DNA of 39,556 nt, from the NCBI GenBank assembly GCA_009377375.1, contig WHUE01000002.1, positions 97,350 through 136,905 of the forward strand, read 5' to 3'. Made by a program: the position numbers and the translations under genes. Positions 1-8,412 of this stretch are shown here, piece by piece (within the stretch, counting starts at the first letter, position 1; each line of letters starts with the position of its first letter). The DNA is from Alphaproteobacteria bacterium. Its GTDB lineage: Bacteria > Pseudomonadota > Alphaproteobacteria > MPNO01 > UBA2964. The notes beneath the pieces were generated by a model, which ran no database searches, had not been told where the DNA came from, and was given only the letters and a program-made list of their open reading frames with translations.

Positions 1-2
1 GC

Positions 3-74
3 GCCGCCAGTGTGCGGACGCGTATGAAGCGAGCGGATACCCCGGACATCGTGCTTCCGCAGATCGCCGCATGA
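3..74 (+). CDS. C-terminal fragment of an unidentified upstream gene (partial)
   Basis: An open frame enters from the left edge and ends at a TGA at 72-74, giving 23 visible residues that end in PQIAA. No domain can be recognised from so little sequence. It is listed only because the frame is open from the window edge and stops shortly before the EamA gene on the same strand. It could equally be a chance open frame. Confidence 0.3.
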   Translation, partial: AASVRTRMKRADTPDIVLPQIAA

Positions 75-117
75 GCCGCGCGGCGCGGCTCCGGTCCCGC
101 CTCCGGCCTCGCCGGCC

Positions 118-1041
118 GTGAAGGCCGGGGGGACCATCGCCGCCTGGCTGGCGGGGCGGCCGCCGGCGGTGCAGGCCGGCGTGCTGATGTCGGTCAGCGC
201 GCTCGGCTATGCCGCCTCCGCCGTCATCGTCCGCTGGCTGGCGGATGACGGCATGCCGGTGTTCCAGATCGCCTTCCTGCGCAACGTGTTCGGCATCATG
301 TTCATGGTGCCGTGGCTGATGAAAGCGGGTACGGGCGCGCTGAAGACCGCCCATCCCGGCAAGCACGCGGTGCGCGGGTTGCTGTCGGCGATCAACGTAT
401 GGTGCCTCTACGGCGCGCTGGCGATCGCACCCATCGCCGACGTCGCCGCCATCACCTTCATGATGCCCATCGTGGGCTCGCTGTTTGCCGTGCTCGTCTA
501 CCGCGAGGTGGCGAGCGGCCGGCACTGGTCGGCGGTGCTCGTGGGCTTCATTGGCGCGCTGATCGTCATCCGTCCCGGCTTCGGCCACGTCAATCCGGGG
601 CTGTTGCTGGCCGTCGGCGCGGTGCTTGCGGGCAGCACCGTGGCGATGATGATCAAGGGGCTGATGCGCTACGATTCGCCCGATACCGTCGCCTGCTACC
701 TGTTCATCTCGCATACGCTGATCGGGCTGATCCCGGCGGCTATCGTCTGGGTGATGCCGGACCTCACCCAGCTTGCGCTCTGCGCGGCGCTGGGCTGGCT
801 GGGCACGGTGATCCAGCGCACCTTCAACCGCGGCATGGCGGCGGCCGATGCCACCGTGGCGCTGCCGTTCAATTTCAGCCGCCTGATCTGGGCGGCGCTG
901 TTCGGCTGGATGTTCTTTTCGGAGGTTCCCGATCTCTGGACCTGGATCGGCGGCACGGTGATCTTCTGCTCGTCGGTCTATATCGCGAGTCACGGCGGGC
1001 GCGGAAAACCCGGGGACGCGGGCGGGAAGAAGCCGGAATAA
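118..1041 (+). CDS. EamA/DMT-family permease
   Basis: This 307-residue integral inner-membrane protein has the ten-helix pattern of the drug/metabolite transporter superfamily, two five-helix EamA repeats. The first helix runs over about residues 23-40 and the repeat boundary falls near residue 150. The C-terminal tail after about residue 290 is short, polar and Gly/Lys-rich. The family exports amino acids, metabolites or drugs, and the substrate cannot be told from sequence. The assigned start is a GTG at 118 with no clear Shine-Dalgarno. A later in-frame ATG at 187 would cut into the first helix, so the upstream start is preferred. A strong GC-rich stem-loop follows the stop codon directly, so the gene probably ends its transcript here. 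Confidence 0.85.
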   Translation: MKAGGTIAAWLAGRPPAVQAGVLMSVSALGYAASAVIVRWLADDGMPVFQIAFLRNVFGIMFMVPWLMKAGTGALKTAHPGKHAVRGLLSAINVWCLYGALAIAPIADVAAITFMMPIVGSLFAVLVYREVASGRHWSAVLVGFIGALIVIRPGFGHVNPGLLLAVGAVLAGSTVAMMIKGLMRYDSPDTVACYLFISHTLIGLIPAAIVWVMPDLTQLALCAALGWLGTVIQRTFNRGMAAADATVALPFNFSRLIWAALFGWMFFSEVPDLWTWIGGTVIFCSSVYIASHGGRGKPGDAGGKKPE

Positions 1042-1073
1042 CCCTCTCGCGCGGCGAAGAGCGCGCGAGAGGG
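1042..1073. terminator. GC-rich stem-loop after the EamA gene
   Basis: A perfect 11-bp inverted repeat (1042-1052 with 1063-1073, arm ccctctcgcgc) encloses a 10-nt loop and begins at the base after the TAA stop. There is no T-tract, so this is a terminator-like or mRNA 3'-end stabilising hairpin rather than a textbook intrinsic terminator. Confidence 0.6.
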
Positions 1074-1241
1074 GCTCACAGGACCTTCGGCCGGCCCTGG
1101 ATGCCTCGCGCCGGGCGGTGGCGGAATCCCGCGGCGCGCCGCTCTCACCAAACGATCACACCCGCACGCCGCGATAATGGTCTTGCATGCGCGTCTCGTA
1201 TCTTCGCCCGGCGCGCGCCGGGTGGCGCAGGGGCATGAGCG

Positions 1242-1655
1242 ATGACAACGGGAGCCGAAATCTTCGACAGGATGCGCCTCTACCGGCGGCCGGCGCTGGC
1301 CGCGGTGGCGGCGGTCGTCCTCGGCCTGAGCGGGTGCGCATGGGGCAGCGGCGACGAGGAGCGCGCCACCGGCGCCAGGCTGGCGCGCGCGGCCACGGCG
1401 ATCGAGATCGCCGATACGGCGGAAATGCAGCGCCTTGCCGCTTCGGAACTCGCCATCGCCCGGGAGAAGCTGGCTGCGGCGCGCCATGCGGCCGGGGCGG
1501 AGGCGTTCGCGGACGCCGACCGGCTGATTTCGGAGGCGCTGGTCAACGTTCATCTGGCGACGGCCAAGGCCGATGCGGCGCGCAGGCAGGCCGAGCTCGA
1601 ACGCGTGAAAGCCGCGTCGTCCGACAGGCCGGACGGGACGGGAAGGCAGCCATGA
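1242..1655 (+). CDS. Small DUF4398-like lipoprotein
   Basis: The 137-residue product has a hydrophobic signal segment (about residues 17-30) ending in a lipobox LSGC with the lipidated Cys at 32. The rest is an Ala/Glu/Arg-rich helical domain (about 45-125) resembling DUF4398, which is commonly found in envelope lipoproteins next to OmpA-like proteins. It should be lipid-anchored in the periplasm. The ATG at 1242 has an AGGGG eight bases upstream. An internal ATG at 1272 would give a more usual signal-peptide length and is a real alternative. The gene lies 43 bp before the OmpA-domain lipoprotein, and the two probably form one transcript. Its biochemical role is unknown. Confidence 0.75.
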   Translation: MTTGAEIFDRMRLYRRPALAAVAAVVLGLSGCAWGSGDEERATGARLARAATAIEIADTAEMQRLAASELAIAREKLAAARHAAGAEAFADADRLISEALVNVHLATAKADAARRQAELERVKAASSDRPDGTGRQP

Positions 1656-1698
1656 TCCAGACGGGGAGAGGGAGGCCCGGATTTGGAGTAGGAGAAAA

Positions 1699-2589
1699 AT
1701 GTCCAATCGATGGAAATATGCCGGCGTGGTTGCGCTGACGGCGTCCTTCGCGGCGTTGGCGGGCTGCGCGTCCAAGCCCGATGCGGCGCTGAGCCGCGCC
1801 GCCGAGCGGCTGGCGGCGGCGCAGGCCAACCCCGACATGAAGGCGCATGCGGCCGGCCCCCTCGCCGATGCGTCGCGGTCGCTGAGCAGTGCGATCGAAG
1901 CCGAGAACACCGCCACACGCCACCATTTCACCTATATGGCGGACAAGAACCTGGATATCGCCGAGGCGCTGCTCGAGCGCAGGAAGACGGAGCGCGCCAT
2001 CACGGCCCTGCGCAGCGCCGAGCGTCGTACCGAAGCCGCACCGCCTGCCGCCGCGGAGCCCGGGATCGGGGACGCCGAACGCAACCTCGTCCGCGAGATG
2101 GAGCAGGAGCGGCTACAGAGCGCCGTCCGCGAGGCCGAGCGGCGATCGCAGAAGCTGGAGGAATCGCTGGCGGAGATGGAGGCCAGGGGAAGCGCGCAGC
2201 CCGTCGTCGTTCCCGACATCCGCTTCGCCGTCGGCGAGTCCGCGCTCAGCCCCGGCAACCAGCGCCGCCTCGAGCCGCTTGTCCTGCATCTGCGCGACGA
2301 TCCCTCGCTCGGCGTCGTCGTCGAGGGATATACCGACAATACAGACCGCCACGAGGCCAATCTGGAAATGTCGCTGAAACGCGCCAGCGCGGTGAAGGCG
2401 TTCCTGGTCGGGAAGGGAATCGCGGAGGATCGCATCCAGACGCTCGGTCTCGGCGCCCAGTATCCCATCGCCAGCAACGATACTCCCGACGGCCGCCGGC
2501 TCAACCGCCGGGTCGAGATCGTTCTCAGCCCCGGCGTGACGGAAGCCGCGCCGCAGCCGCAATCGGGGACGCGGTCGCAATCGCCGTAG
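1699..2589 (+). CDS. OmpA-family lipoprotein with N-terminal DUF4398-like helical domain
   Basis: This 296-residue outer-membrane lipoprotein has a signal peptide with lipobox LAGC (Cys23). A helical DUF4398-like region (about 28-105) is followed by a coiled-coil-prone Glu/Arg-rich linker (about 125-165) and a C-terminal OmpA domain (about 170-285). The OmpA part shows the canonical peptidoglycan-binding signature: GYTDN, then a run of conserved Leu/Arg/Ala positions, GLG, and NRRVEI near the end. It should tether the outer membrane to the cell wall. An AGGAG five bases before the ATG supports the start. Its helical region resembles that of the small lipoprotein encoded just upstream, so the pair may interact or derive from a duplication. 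Confidence 0.88.
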   Translation: MSNRWKYAGVVALTASFAALAGCASKPDAALSRAAERLAAAQANPDMKAHAAGPLADASRSLSSAIEAENTATRHHFTYMADKNLDIAEALLERRKTERAITALRSAERRTEAAPPAAAEPGIGDAERNLVREMEQERLQSAVREAERRSQKLEESLAEMEARGSAQPVVVPDIRFAVGESALSPGNQRRLEPLVLHLRDDPSLGVVVEGYTDNTDRHEANLEMSLKRASAVKAFLVGKGIAEDRIQTLGLGAQYPIASNDTPDGRRLNRRVEIVLSPGVTEAAPQPQSGTRSQSP

Positions 2590-2596
2590 CCGGAAG

Positions 2597-3790
2597 TCAC
2601 GTCTCCGCCGCCGGGCGGTATTTCCACGCGGCCAGCGCGAAGACCAGCGACAGGGCGCAGGTGACGCTGTAGAGCACGCCCAGCGGGACCCATGTCCCGT
2701 CGGCGAACACGCCGACGAGTTGCTGGCACACGGCGGCGAAGAACATTTGCGAAAACACCATCGCGCCCGAGGCGCTGCCCGCGAGGTCCGGCGCGATCGC
2801 CATCGTGCCCGCCTGCGCATGGGGCAGGCAAAGCCCCTGGGCGATGCCGATGAAGAATCCGGGCAGGAACAGCGCCAGCAGGCTGGTCGGCCAGATCGAC
2901 AGCCCGATTACCATCATCGCGGCGCAGCCCACGCCGATGACGGCGCCGCTGATCACCATGAAATCCACCGACCGGCGCGTGCCGATGCGCCCGGTCATGA
3001 AATTTCCGGCGATATAACCCAGCGGGTAGACCAGGAACCAGATGCCGAACGCCACCGGCGTGATGCCCATCACTTCGATCGCCAGGTAGGACGAGGCGGT
3101 CGCCTGGGCGAAGAACGCGCCGGAGATCAGCCCCGGCTGGAGGATCAGCGCCGTGAAGCGGGGCATGCGCAGCAGCTTGACGTACCCGGCCGCCATGCCG
3201 TGGGTCGGGCCGCTGCGCTTCGCCGCCGTTTCCGGGACGATGAGGAACACCACGGCGATCAGCAGCACGCCCCAGGCGAGGCCGAAGACGAACACCGCCC
3301 GCCAGCCGAACAGCGTGACCAGCGCGCCTCCCAGCGGCGGGGCCAGCATCGGCCCCATCACGTAGGCCGCGGTCAGGTAGGCCATGACCTGGGCGATGCG
3401 CTCCATGCCGTAGACGTCGCGCGCGATGGCGCGGGACAGCACTACGCCGCACCCCGCGCCGGCGCCCTGCAGCGCGCGCCCGGCCAGCAGGGTCCAGATG
3501 TCGGGGGCCGCCCAGGACAGCGCCGCGCCGGCGGTGAACAGCGCCAGCCCGCCCAGCAGCACCGGGCGGCGGCCGAGCCGGTCCGACAGCCCGCCATAGA
3601 CGATCGTGGTGAAGGCCATGGCGAACATCACCAGGCTCACGGTGAGCTGCGTCACCGCCACGCTGACGCCGAGATCGGTCCGCAGCGCGGGCAGGGCGGG
3701 CACGAACATGTGCACCGCGATCGACGCAATGATGCTGATGAGGGCGAGCGTGACGAACAGGTACCAGCTCGGTTTCGCAGCGGCAGACAT
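2597..3790 (-). CDS. MFS drug-resistance transporter, Bcr/CflA type
   Basis: This is a 397-residue, 12-helix major facilitator. The loop between helices 2 and 3 carries the MFS motif A (GGLSDRLGRRPV, near residue 66), and the length and N-terminal pattern fit the Bcr/CflA subfamily of proton-driven exporters for drugs and other small molecules. It is convergent with the OmpA-domain gene, whose stop lies 7 bp away, and divergent from the CoA-transferase gene. No regulator lies beside it. The substrate is not predictable; resistance to chloramphenicol- or bicyclomycin-like compounds is only the family's general theme. Confidence 0.88.
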   Translation of the reverse strand: MSAAAKPSWYLFVTLALISIIASIAVHMFVPALPALRTDLGVSVAVTQLTVSLVMFAMAFTTIVYGGLSDRLGRRPVLLGGLALFTAGAALSWAAPDIWTLLAGRALQGAGAGCGVVLSRAIARDVYGMERIAQVMAYLTAAYVMGPMLAPPLGGALVTLFGWRAVFVFGLAWGVLLIAVVFLIVPETAAKRSGPTHGMAAGYVKLLRMPRFTALILQPGLISGAFFAQATASSYLAIEVMGITPVAFGIWFLVYPLGYIAGNFMTGRIGTRRSVDFMVISGAVIGVGCAAMMVIGLSIWPTSLLALFLPGFFIGIAQGLCLPHAQAGTMAIAPDLAGSASGAMVFSQMFFAAVCQQLVGVFADGTWVPLGVLYSVTCALSLVFALAAWKYRPAAET

Positions 3791-3923
3791 GTGCGGCGTC
3801 TAACACGATTCGTGCCGCAATCACAGGTCGCGTGGCGCGCGGCGTAGCCTGTTTGGCCGCCCGCGAGTTGCATGTATGCTGATCTCGTCCCCCGACAGGG
3901 CGGGGCGGACAGGGAGCGACATC

Positions 3924-5117
3924 ATGGCCGGACGGGCATTGCCGCTGGCGCGGTTTACGGTGCTGGATCTCACGCGGGTGCGGGCCGGGCCGACCTGCGC
4001 GCGCTACTTCGCGGACTGGGGCGCGGACGTCATCAAGATCGAATCCCCGCCGGGGCTGCTGGAGGACGACGGCTATACCGGCAGCCGCCACAACTCCGAC
4101 TTCCAGAACCTGCACCGCAACAAGCGGGCGATGACGCTGAACTTCAAGGAGCCCGACGGCAAGGCGATCTTCGCGAAGCTGGTCGCCGACGCCGACGTGG
4201 TGATCGAGAATTTCCGCCCCGACGTGAAGGACCGGCTCGGCATCGCCTACGACGACCTGAAGGCGATCAATCCGCTCATCGTCCTCGGCTCGATCTCCGG
4301 GTTCGGCCAGACCGGCCCCTATGCGGGGCGGCCGGGGGTCGACCAGATCGCGCAGGGGATGGGCGGATTCATGTCGGTGACGGGGCTGCCGGGGCAGGGG
4401 CCGGTGCGCGCCGGCACCGCCATCGCCGACATCGCGTCGGGCATGAACTGCGCCATCGGCATCCTGATGGCGCTGCTGGAGCGCGAGGCGTCGGGGGAGG
4501 GCCAGTGGGTGCAGTCCTCGCTGCTGGAATCCCAGATCGCGCTGATGGATTTCCAGTGCACGCGCTGGCTGATGGACGGCGAGGTGCCGCCCCAGGCCGG
4601 CAACAACCATCCGAAATCCACGCCGACCGGCGTGTTCGAGACCGCGGACGGGCATATCAACATCTCCGCCGGCGGACAGCTCCGCTGGAAGCGGTTCTGC
4701 GGCGCGCTGGGCGCGCCGGGCGAGGCGCTTTCCGCCAATGCGGACTATGCGACCGGCGACGGGCGGTTCCTGCACCGCGACGCGCTGAACGACGAGATCG
4801 GCGCGATCACACGGACCCGCACCAGCGCCGCATGGGTGGAAGCGTTCAACGAGGCCGGGGTGCCGGCGGGGCCGATCTACAGCGTCGACCAGACCTTCGG
4901 CGACGCGCAGGTGAAGCATCTCGGCATCGCGAAATCCGTCCACCACCCGGCGCTGGGCGATATATCGCTCGTGGGCTCGCCGGTGACGCTCAGCCGGGCA
5001 TCGGCGGCGCTGCGCACCGCCACGCCCGAGCTCGGCGAGCACACCGATTCCATCCTTGCCGCGCTGGGATACGGCGCGGACGCGATCGCCGATCTGCGCG
5101 ACCGCGGCGTTATCTGA
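3924..5117 (+). CDS. CaiB/BaiF (class III) CoA-transferase family protein
   Basis: The 397-residue protein spans a whole family III CoA-transferase. It has the N-terminal Rossmann-like start (LDLTRVRAGPTC), the conserved NKRAMTLNFK segment near residue 67, and an Asp (residue 169, in IADIASG) at the position of the catalytic aspartate that forms an acyl-anhydride in formyl-CoA transferase. It would move CoA between two carboxylic acids in the cytoplasm. The ATG at 3924 is chosen because AGGGAG lies seven bases upstream; the frame is open further 5' but has no ribosome site there. The crotonase-fold gene starts 15 bp after its stop, so the pair is probably an operon that activates and then processes a carboxylic acid. 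Confidence 0.88.
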   Translation: MAGRALPLARFTVLDLTRVRAGPTCARYFADWGADVIKIESPPGLLEDDGYTGSRHNSDFQNLHRNKRAMTLNFKEPDGKAIFAKLVADADVVIENFRPDVKDRLGIAYDDLKAINPLIVLGSISGFGQTGPYAGRPGVDQIAQGMGGFMSVTGLPGQGPVRAGTAIADIASGMNCAIGILMALLEREASGEGQWVQSSLLESQIALMDFQCTRWLMDGEVPPQAGNNHPKSTPTGVFETADGHINISAGGQLRWKRFCGALGAPGEALSANADYATGDGRFLHRDALNDEIGAITRTRTSAAWVEAFNEAGVPAGPIYSVDQTFGDAQVKHLGIAKSVHHPALGDISLVGSPVTLSRASAALRTATPELGEHTDSILAALGYGADAIADLRDRGVI

Positions 5118-5131
5118 GAAAGGACGAACCG

Positions 5132-5926
5132 ATGAAGCTCGCCACCGAGAAGATGATCGCCGAGAAGGACGGTCCCATCGGCTGGATGGTGTTCAACAAT
5201 CCCGAGCGCCGCAACGCGCTGTCGGTCGAGATGCGCGAGGCGATGCTGCAGATTATCGAGGATTTCGCCGCCGACGACTCGATCCGCGTGGTGGTGATGA
5301 AGGGGGCGGGCGACAAGGCCTTCGTCTCCGGCGCCGACATCTCGCAGTTCGAGAAGGAACGCGCCAGCGACGAGCAGCGCCAGCGCTACATGGCGCTGTC
5401 CAACCGCGTGGAGCGCGCGCTGACCACGCTGGAAAAGCCGCTGGTGGCGATGATCCGCGGCTACTGCCTCGGCGGCGGGCTCGGCGTGGCGCTCACCGCC
5501 GATATCCGCGTCGCGGCCGAGGACGCCCAGTTCGGCATTCCGGCGGCGCGGCTGTCCATCGGCTATCCGTTCGAGGCGATCCGCAAGGTCATGGACCTCG
5601 TCGGCCCGTCCCGGACCAAGGATATCCTGTTCACGGCGCGGCGCATCGCGGCGGCGGAGGCGCTCGCCATCGGGCTGGTCAACCGCGTGGTGCCGGTGCC
5701 GGCGCTGGAGGACGAAGTGCGGGCGATGGCGGAGGGCATGGCCGTCAACGCGCCGCTGACGATCCGCGCGACCAAGGCCTGCGTCGCCGAGGCGCTGAAG
5801 GACGAATCCGTGCGGGACCGCGCGCGCTGCGACGCGCTGGTCGATGCCTGCATGGCGGGCGAGGACTATGTCGAGGGCCGGAGCGCCTTCATGGAAAAGC
5901 GCCCGCCGGTCTTCAAGGGCCGCTGA
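5132..5926 (+). CDS. Crotonase-fold (enoyl-CoA hydratase/isomerase family) protein without the two hydratase glutamates
   Basis: The 264-residue protein aligns over its whole length with the crotonase superfamily. It has the FNNPERRNAL start, the oxyanion-hole loop SGADI (about residues 66-70) and the GGG turn (114-116). At the positions of the two catalytic glutamates of rat enoyl-CoA hydratase (Glu144 and Glu164) it has Gly118 and Ala138, so water addition by the classical mechanism is unlikely. It may be an isomerase, thioester hydrolase, decarboxylase or C-C lyase of the same fold acting on an acyl-CoA made by the neighbouring CoA-transferase. AAAGGA lies about seven bases before the ATG. 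Confidence 0.85.
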   Translation: MKLATEKMIAEKDGPIGWMVFNNPERRNALSVEMREAMLQIIEDFAADDSIRVVVMKGAGDKAFVSGADISQFEKERASDEQRQRYMALSNRVERALTTLEKPLVAMIRGYCLGGGLGVALTADIRVAAEDAQFGIPAARLSIGYPFEAIRKVMDLVGPSRTKDILFTARRIAAAEALAIGLVNRVVPVPALEDEVRAMAEGMAVNAPLTIRATKACVAEALKDESVRDRARCDALVDACMAGEDYVEGRSAFMEKRPPVFKGR

Positions 5927-5941
5927 TCGCGGCCGGTAAGC

Positions 5942-6022
5942 CCATGTTCCAAAAGTGCAAAATAAAAATTTCGCTTGTAAAACGAACAATACCGGCTTAC
6001 TCCGGAATTCGACGAATTCTGG
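5942..6022 (+). promoter_or_regulatory. AT-rich stretch with near-perfect palindrome upstream of cspA
   Basis: The 233-bp gap before cspA contains an AT-rich run (about 5945-5990), unusual in this GC-rich window. It is followed by an inverted repeat of 9-base arms (6002-6010 and 6014-6022, ccggaattc, one mismatch) around a 3-base centre. The rest of the gap to 6159 shows no gene. It probably holds the cspA promoter and the long structured leader typical of cold-shock genes. I could not assign convincing -35 and -10 boxes. Confidence 0.35.
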
Positions 6023-6159
6023 ATCAGCGGCAGGCGCGGCCATAAGGCGGCGTCAAGTACAGTGAAGAACTCCGCAGCCATGGTTGGTCTGGCAAGGGAC
6101 GCCGGGAGGAAATCGGGCGTCTCTTATACCGTTGCCTGAAGACAAGGGACTAGGAACAC

Positions 6160-6369
6160 ATGCCGATCGGTACCGTTAAATGGTTTAATCCGACCAAGGG
6201 CTTTGGCTTCATCGCCCCCGAGGACGGATCGCAGGACGCCTTCGTGCACATCTCGGCGGTCGAACGCGCCGGGCTAGGCTCGCTGGCGGAAGGTCAGAAG
6301 GTCAGCTACGACCTCGAACCCGGACGCAACGGCCGCATGGCCGCGGGCAACCTGTCGCTCCTGGACTAG
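6160..6369 (+). CDS. cspA: CspA-family cold-shock protein
   Basis: The 69-residue protein is a single cold-shock domain with both RNA-binding motifs visible: RNP1 KGFGFI (about residues 14-19) and RNP2 DAFVHIS (about 27-33). It starts with the usual [11 protein letters not shown]. Such proteins bind single-stranded RNA and DNA and melt mRNA structure in the cytoplasm. AGGA lies four bases before the ATG. The gene stands alone with a long 5' intergenic region. Bacteria carry several paralogues, so cold induction of this copy is not certain. Confidence 0.93.
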   Translation: MPIGTVKWFNPTKGFGFIAPEDGSQDAFVHISAVERAGLGSLAEGQKVSYDLEPGRNGRMAAGNLSLLD

Positions 6370-6506
6370 CAGCCGGCAGCCGGGGGCTCTCCGGCGACAG
6401 GCAGCGGGCCGGCGTTCGGGCGCAACCCGGCGGCGGCGAAAGAGTGGAGATCGTTTCGTATTCCGGAACGATGAAGGGAGTTGCTGCGCGCGGACGGAAC
6501 CGGTTT

Positions 6507-6875
6507 TCACGCCATCATCAGAAGCGCGCCGATCACCAGCAGGTTGTAGGTGAACAGCAGCAGGTCGAGCCCGCGCTCCGCCGGCGGCGCCTGCCAGAAT
6601 CGGTGGAACAGGGCGGTGGCGACGACGGTGAAGCCGATCAGCAGAATCGCGCCGAGCCCGCGCCGCCAGTCGGCCAGCACCAGCCCCGTGCCGACGAACT
6701 GCACCCCCAGCCCCAGCGCCAGCGCGACGGAGGGCAGCGGCACGCCCTTGGCCGCCAGCCGCCCCGCATTGACCGCGAACAGCCGCGCGTTCTTCACCCC
6801 CTGGAACAGGAAGAAACCCGCGATCAGGATCTGCCCCGCCGCCTGCGCCGCCGTATGCTCCGCGTAGAAACTCAC
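6507..6875 (-). CDS. DoxX-like small membrane protein
   Basis: The protein is about 122 residues, with four predicted transmembrane helices and a DoxX-type layout: a Gln/Gly-rich first helix, a conserved Phe-rich turn and a late TyrAsn before the last helix. DoxX-family proteins sit in the inner membrane and are linked to redox and quinone processes, but the function here is unknown. The GTG at 6875 is chosen because GGGGGAATCGG precedes it. A further upstream in-frame ATG at 6923 would add a polar tail that overlaps the divergent gene's leader. Confidence 0.7.
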   Translation of the reverse strand: MSFYAEHTAAQAAGQILIAGFFLFQGVKNARLFAVNAGRLAAKGVPLPSVALALGLGVQFVGTGLVLADWRRGLGAILLIGFTVVATALFHRFWQAPPAERGLDLLLFTYNLLVIGALLMMA

Positions 6876-6958
6876 CCCGATTCCCCCATTTGCCTTTGCA
6901 CCCGGGCGCGATCGCCCCGACAATCGCGCCGGTCCAGTTCACCATGAAAGGCCCAGGC

Positions 6959-7366
6959 ATGGAACGGCGATACTATGAGGGCACGTGGCAGAAGAAGCGC
7001 GCCTTCTCGCCCGTGGTGGCCACACGCGGCGGGCGGATGGTGTTCGCCGCCGGCCACGGCGCGCCGGTCGACGCGGACGGCAATTCGCTGGCCGGCGATT
7101 TCGACGCCCAGGTGCATGAAAGCTTCCGTCTGCTGGCCGCCAGCCTGGCGCAGGCGGAGTCCGGTCTCACCGACCTGGTCTCGATGACCGTGTTCATCAT
7201 CGATGCCCGCTATGGCGACCGCTTCACCGAGCTCCGCGCCCGCTACTTCCCCCGCGGCCGCTACCCCGCCAGCGCGATGGTTACGGTCAAGGGCTTCGCG
7301 CAGCCGGAAATGATGGTGGAGATCCAGGGCGTCGCTGTGGCAGACGACCATGGCGATCCGGACTAA
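6959..7366 (+). CDS. RidA/YjgF-family protein
   Basis: The 135-residue protein has the RidA (YjgF/YER057c/UK114) fold signature. This includes the G-x-x-P-x-D segment early, a DLVSMTVFI strand and an RYPASAMVTVKG strand near the C-terminus, where the family has its catalytic Arg followed by a Pro-Ala-x-x-x-Val pattern. RidA proteins hydrolyse reactive enamine/imine intermediates; many subfamilies act in specific catabolic pathways. The ATG at 6959 has AAAGG seven bases upstream; earlier ATGs at 6890 and 6944 are less well placed. Its stop overlaps the stop of the convergent MetE-like gene by three bases (7363-7366 region). Confidence 0.82.
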   Translation: MERRYYEGTWQKKRAFSPVVATRGGRMVFAAGHGAPVDADGNSLAGDFDAQVHESFRLLAASLAQAESGLTDLVSMTVFIIDARYGDRFTELRARYFPRGRYPASAMVTVKGFAQPEMMVEIQGVAVADDHGDPD

Positions 7367-8412
7367 CCGGCTCCCGCCGCCGTCACGTGGTCGGAGAGCA
7401 CCGCCTGCAGCTCGTCCTGCCGCATCCGCCCGAAGCCGCAATAGGCGCCGACGCCGAAATCGGGCAGGTACTTCCGCGCCGTCGCCGCGCGGGATTCGAA
7501 GCCGCCCATGTTGTGGACGAGGCCGAGATAGATGCGCGCGCCCTGCGGGTCCAGCCCGGCCAGCGGGGCGAAGAAGGCGTCGTCGCTGCGGTCCAGCACC
7601 GGGATGTGTATCCAGTCCACCCGCCGGTTGGCGCCGCGCGCTACGGCATTGGCGAGCCGCACCGCGCCGGAGAGGTCGTCCGGCTCGAAGCGCGGCCAGC
7701 CGCCCAGCGTGCCGAAGCAGAGATGGAAGCCGAGCAGCGCTTCCTCGGGGATCAGCGGCGACAGCCGGCCGATGGGATCGACATTGCGCGCCTCCATCTT
7801 CTCCGGCGGCAGGTCGGGGATCGCGTCGTAGGCGTCCTGCAGCTCGGTCGCGCAGTCCCACTGCACGGCCAGATCGGCGGCCGGGATGCGCTTCACCACG
7901 GTCTCCAGCTCCGCGCGCAGGGTCTCCTCGTAGCCGCGCCGCACGATCTCGAAATCGCCGGGCCGGTCGAAGATGCGCGGCGGCACCGCGCTGGCCACCG
8001 CCGGCAGCGAGACCTGGAAGCGCAGATGGGCCGGAATCTTCCCCTGATCGCGCATGGTGCGGAAGACGAAGTAGGAATTCACCGCGTCGCGGGCGAAGCC
8101 CAGCCGCCAGCCCGGATCGCCGAAGCGGATCGCCGTCACCCCGTCCTTCACCCGGAACTTCCACGAATCCGCCGGCCCGCGCGGATGCATCCGCTCTACG
8201 CCGTCTTCCTTGGCCGGCTGCTGCACCACCTCGATATCGGGATGCAGCGCGAGCACGTGGTAATGCACCCGGCTGATCCAGTGGCTGCGCAGCCCCACCT
8301 CGCCGTCCGGCAGCGTGTGCAGATGCGGCCCCAGCGTCGCGCCGAAGGTGGAAAAGACCTCCTCCACCGTGTCCAGCGGGATGGAGCCGACGAGATGCAG
8401 GTCGTGGGGCAT
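7363..8412 (-). CDS. MetE-like (cobalamin-independent methionine synthase fold) protein of unknown substrate
   Basis: The 349-residue protein resembles the UROD/MetE-like barrel. It starts LHLVGSIPLD, has an early LPDGEVGLR segment where MetE-type enzymes bind folate or substrate, an H-x-C pair (His230, Cys232 in HLCFG) and a late Cys325 in GAYCGFG. MetE binds zinc through His, Cys, Glu and Cys; here the His and two Cys seem present, while the Glu is not obvious. A zinc-dependent methyl transfer, or another thiol or C1 reaction, is plausible. The ATG at 8412 has GGAAGGAA just upstream. It is the last gene of the minus-strand cluster with the molybdenum enzyme, 133 bp after the FAD oxidoreductase. 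Confidence 0.65.
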   Translation of the reverse strand: MPHDLHLVGSIPLDTVEEVFSTFGATLGPHLHTLPDGEVGLRSHWISRVHYHVLALHPDIEVVQQPAKEDGVERMHPRGPADSWKFRVKDGVTAIRFGDPGWRLGFARDAVNSYFVFRTMRDQGKIPAHLRFQVSLPAVASAVPPRIFDRPGDFEIVRRGYEETLRAELETVVKRIPAADLAVQWDCATELQDAYDAIPDLPPEKMEARNVDPIGRLSPLIPEEALLGFHLCFGTLGGWPRFEPDDLSGAVRLANAVARGANRRVDWIHIPVLDRSDDAFFAPLAGLDPQGARIYLGLVHNMGGFESRAATARKYLPDFGVGAYCGFGRMRQDELQAVLSDHVTAAGAG

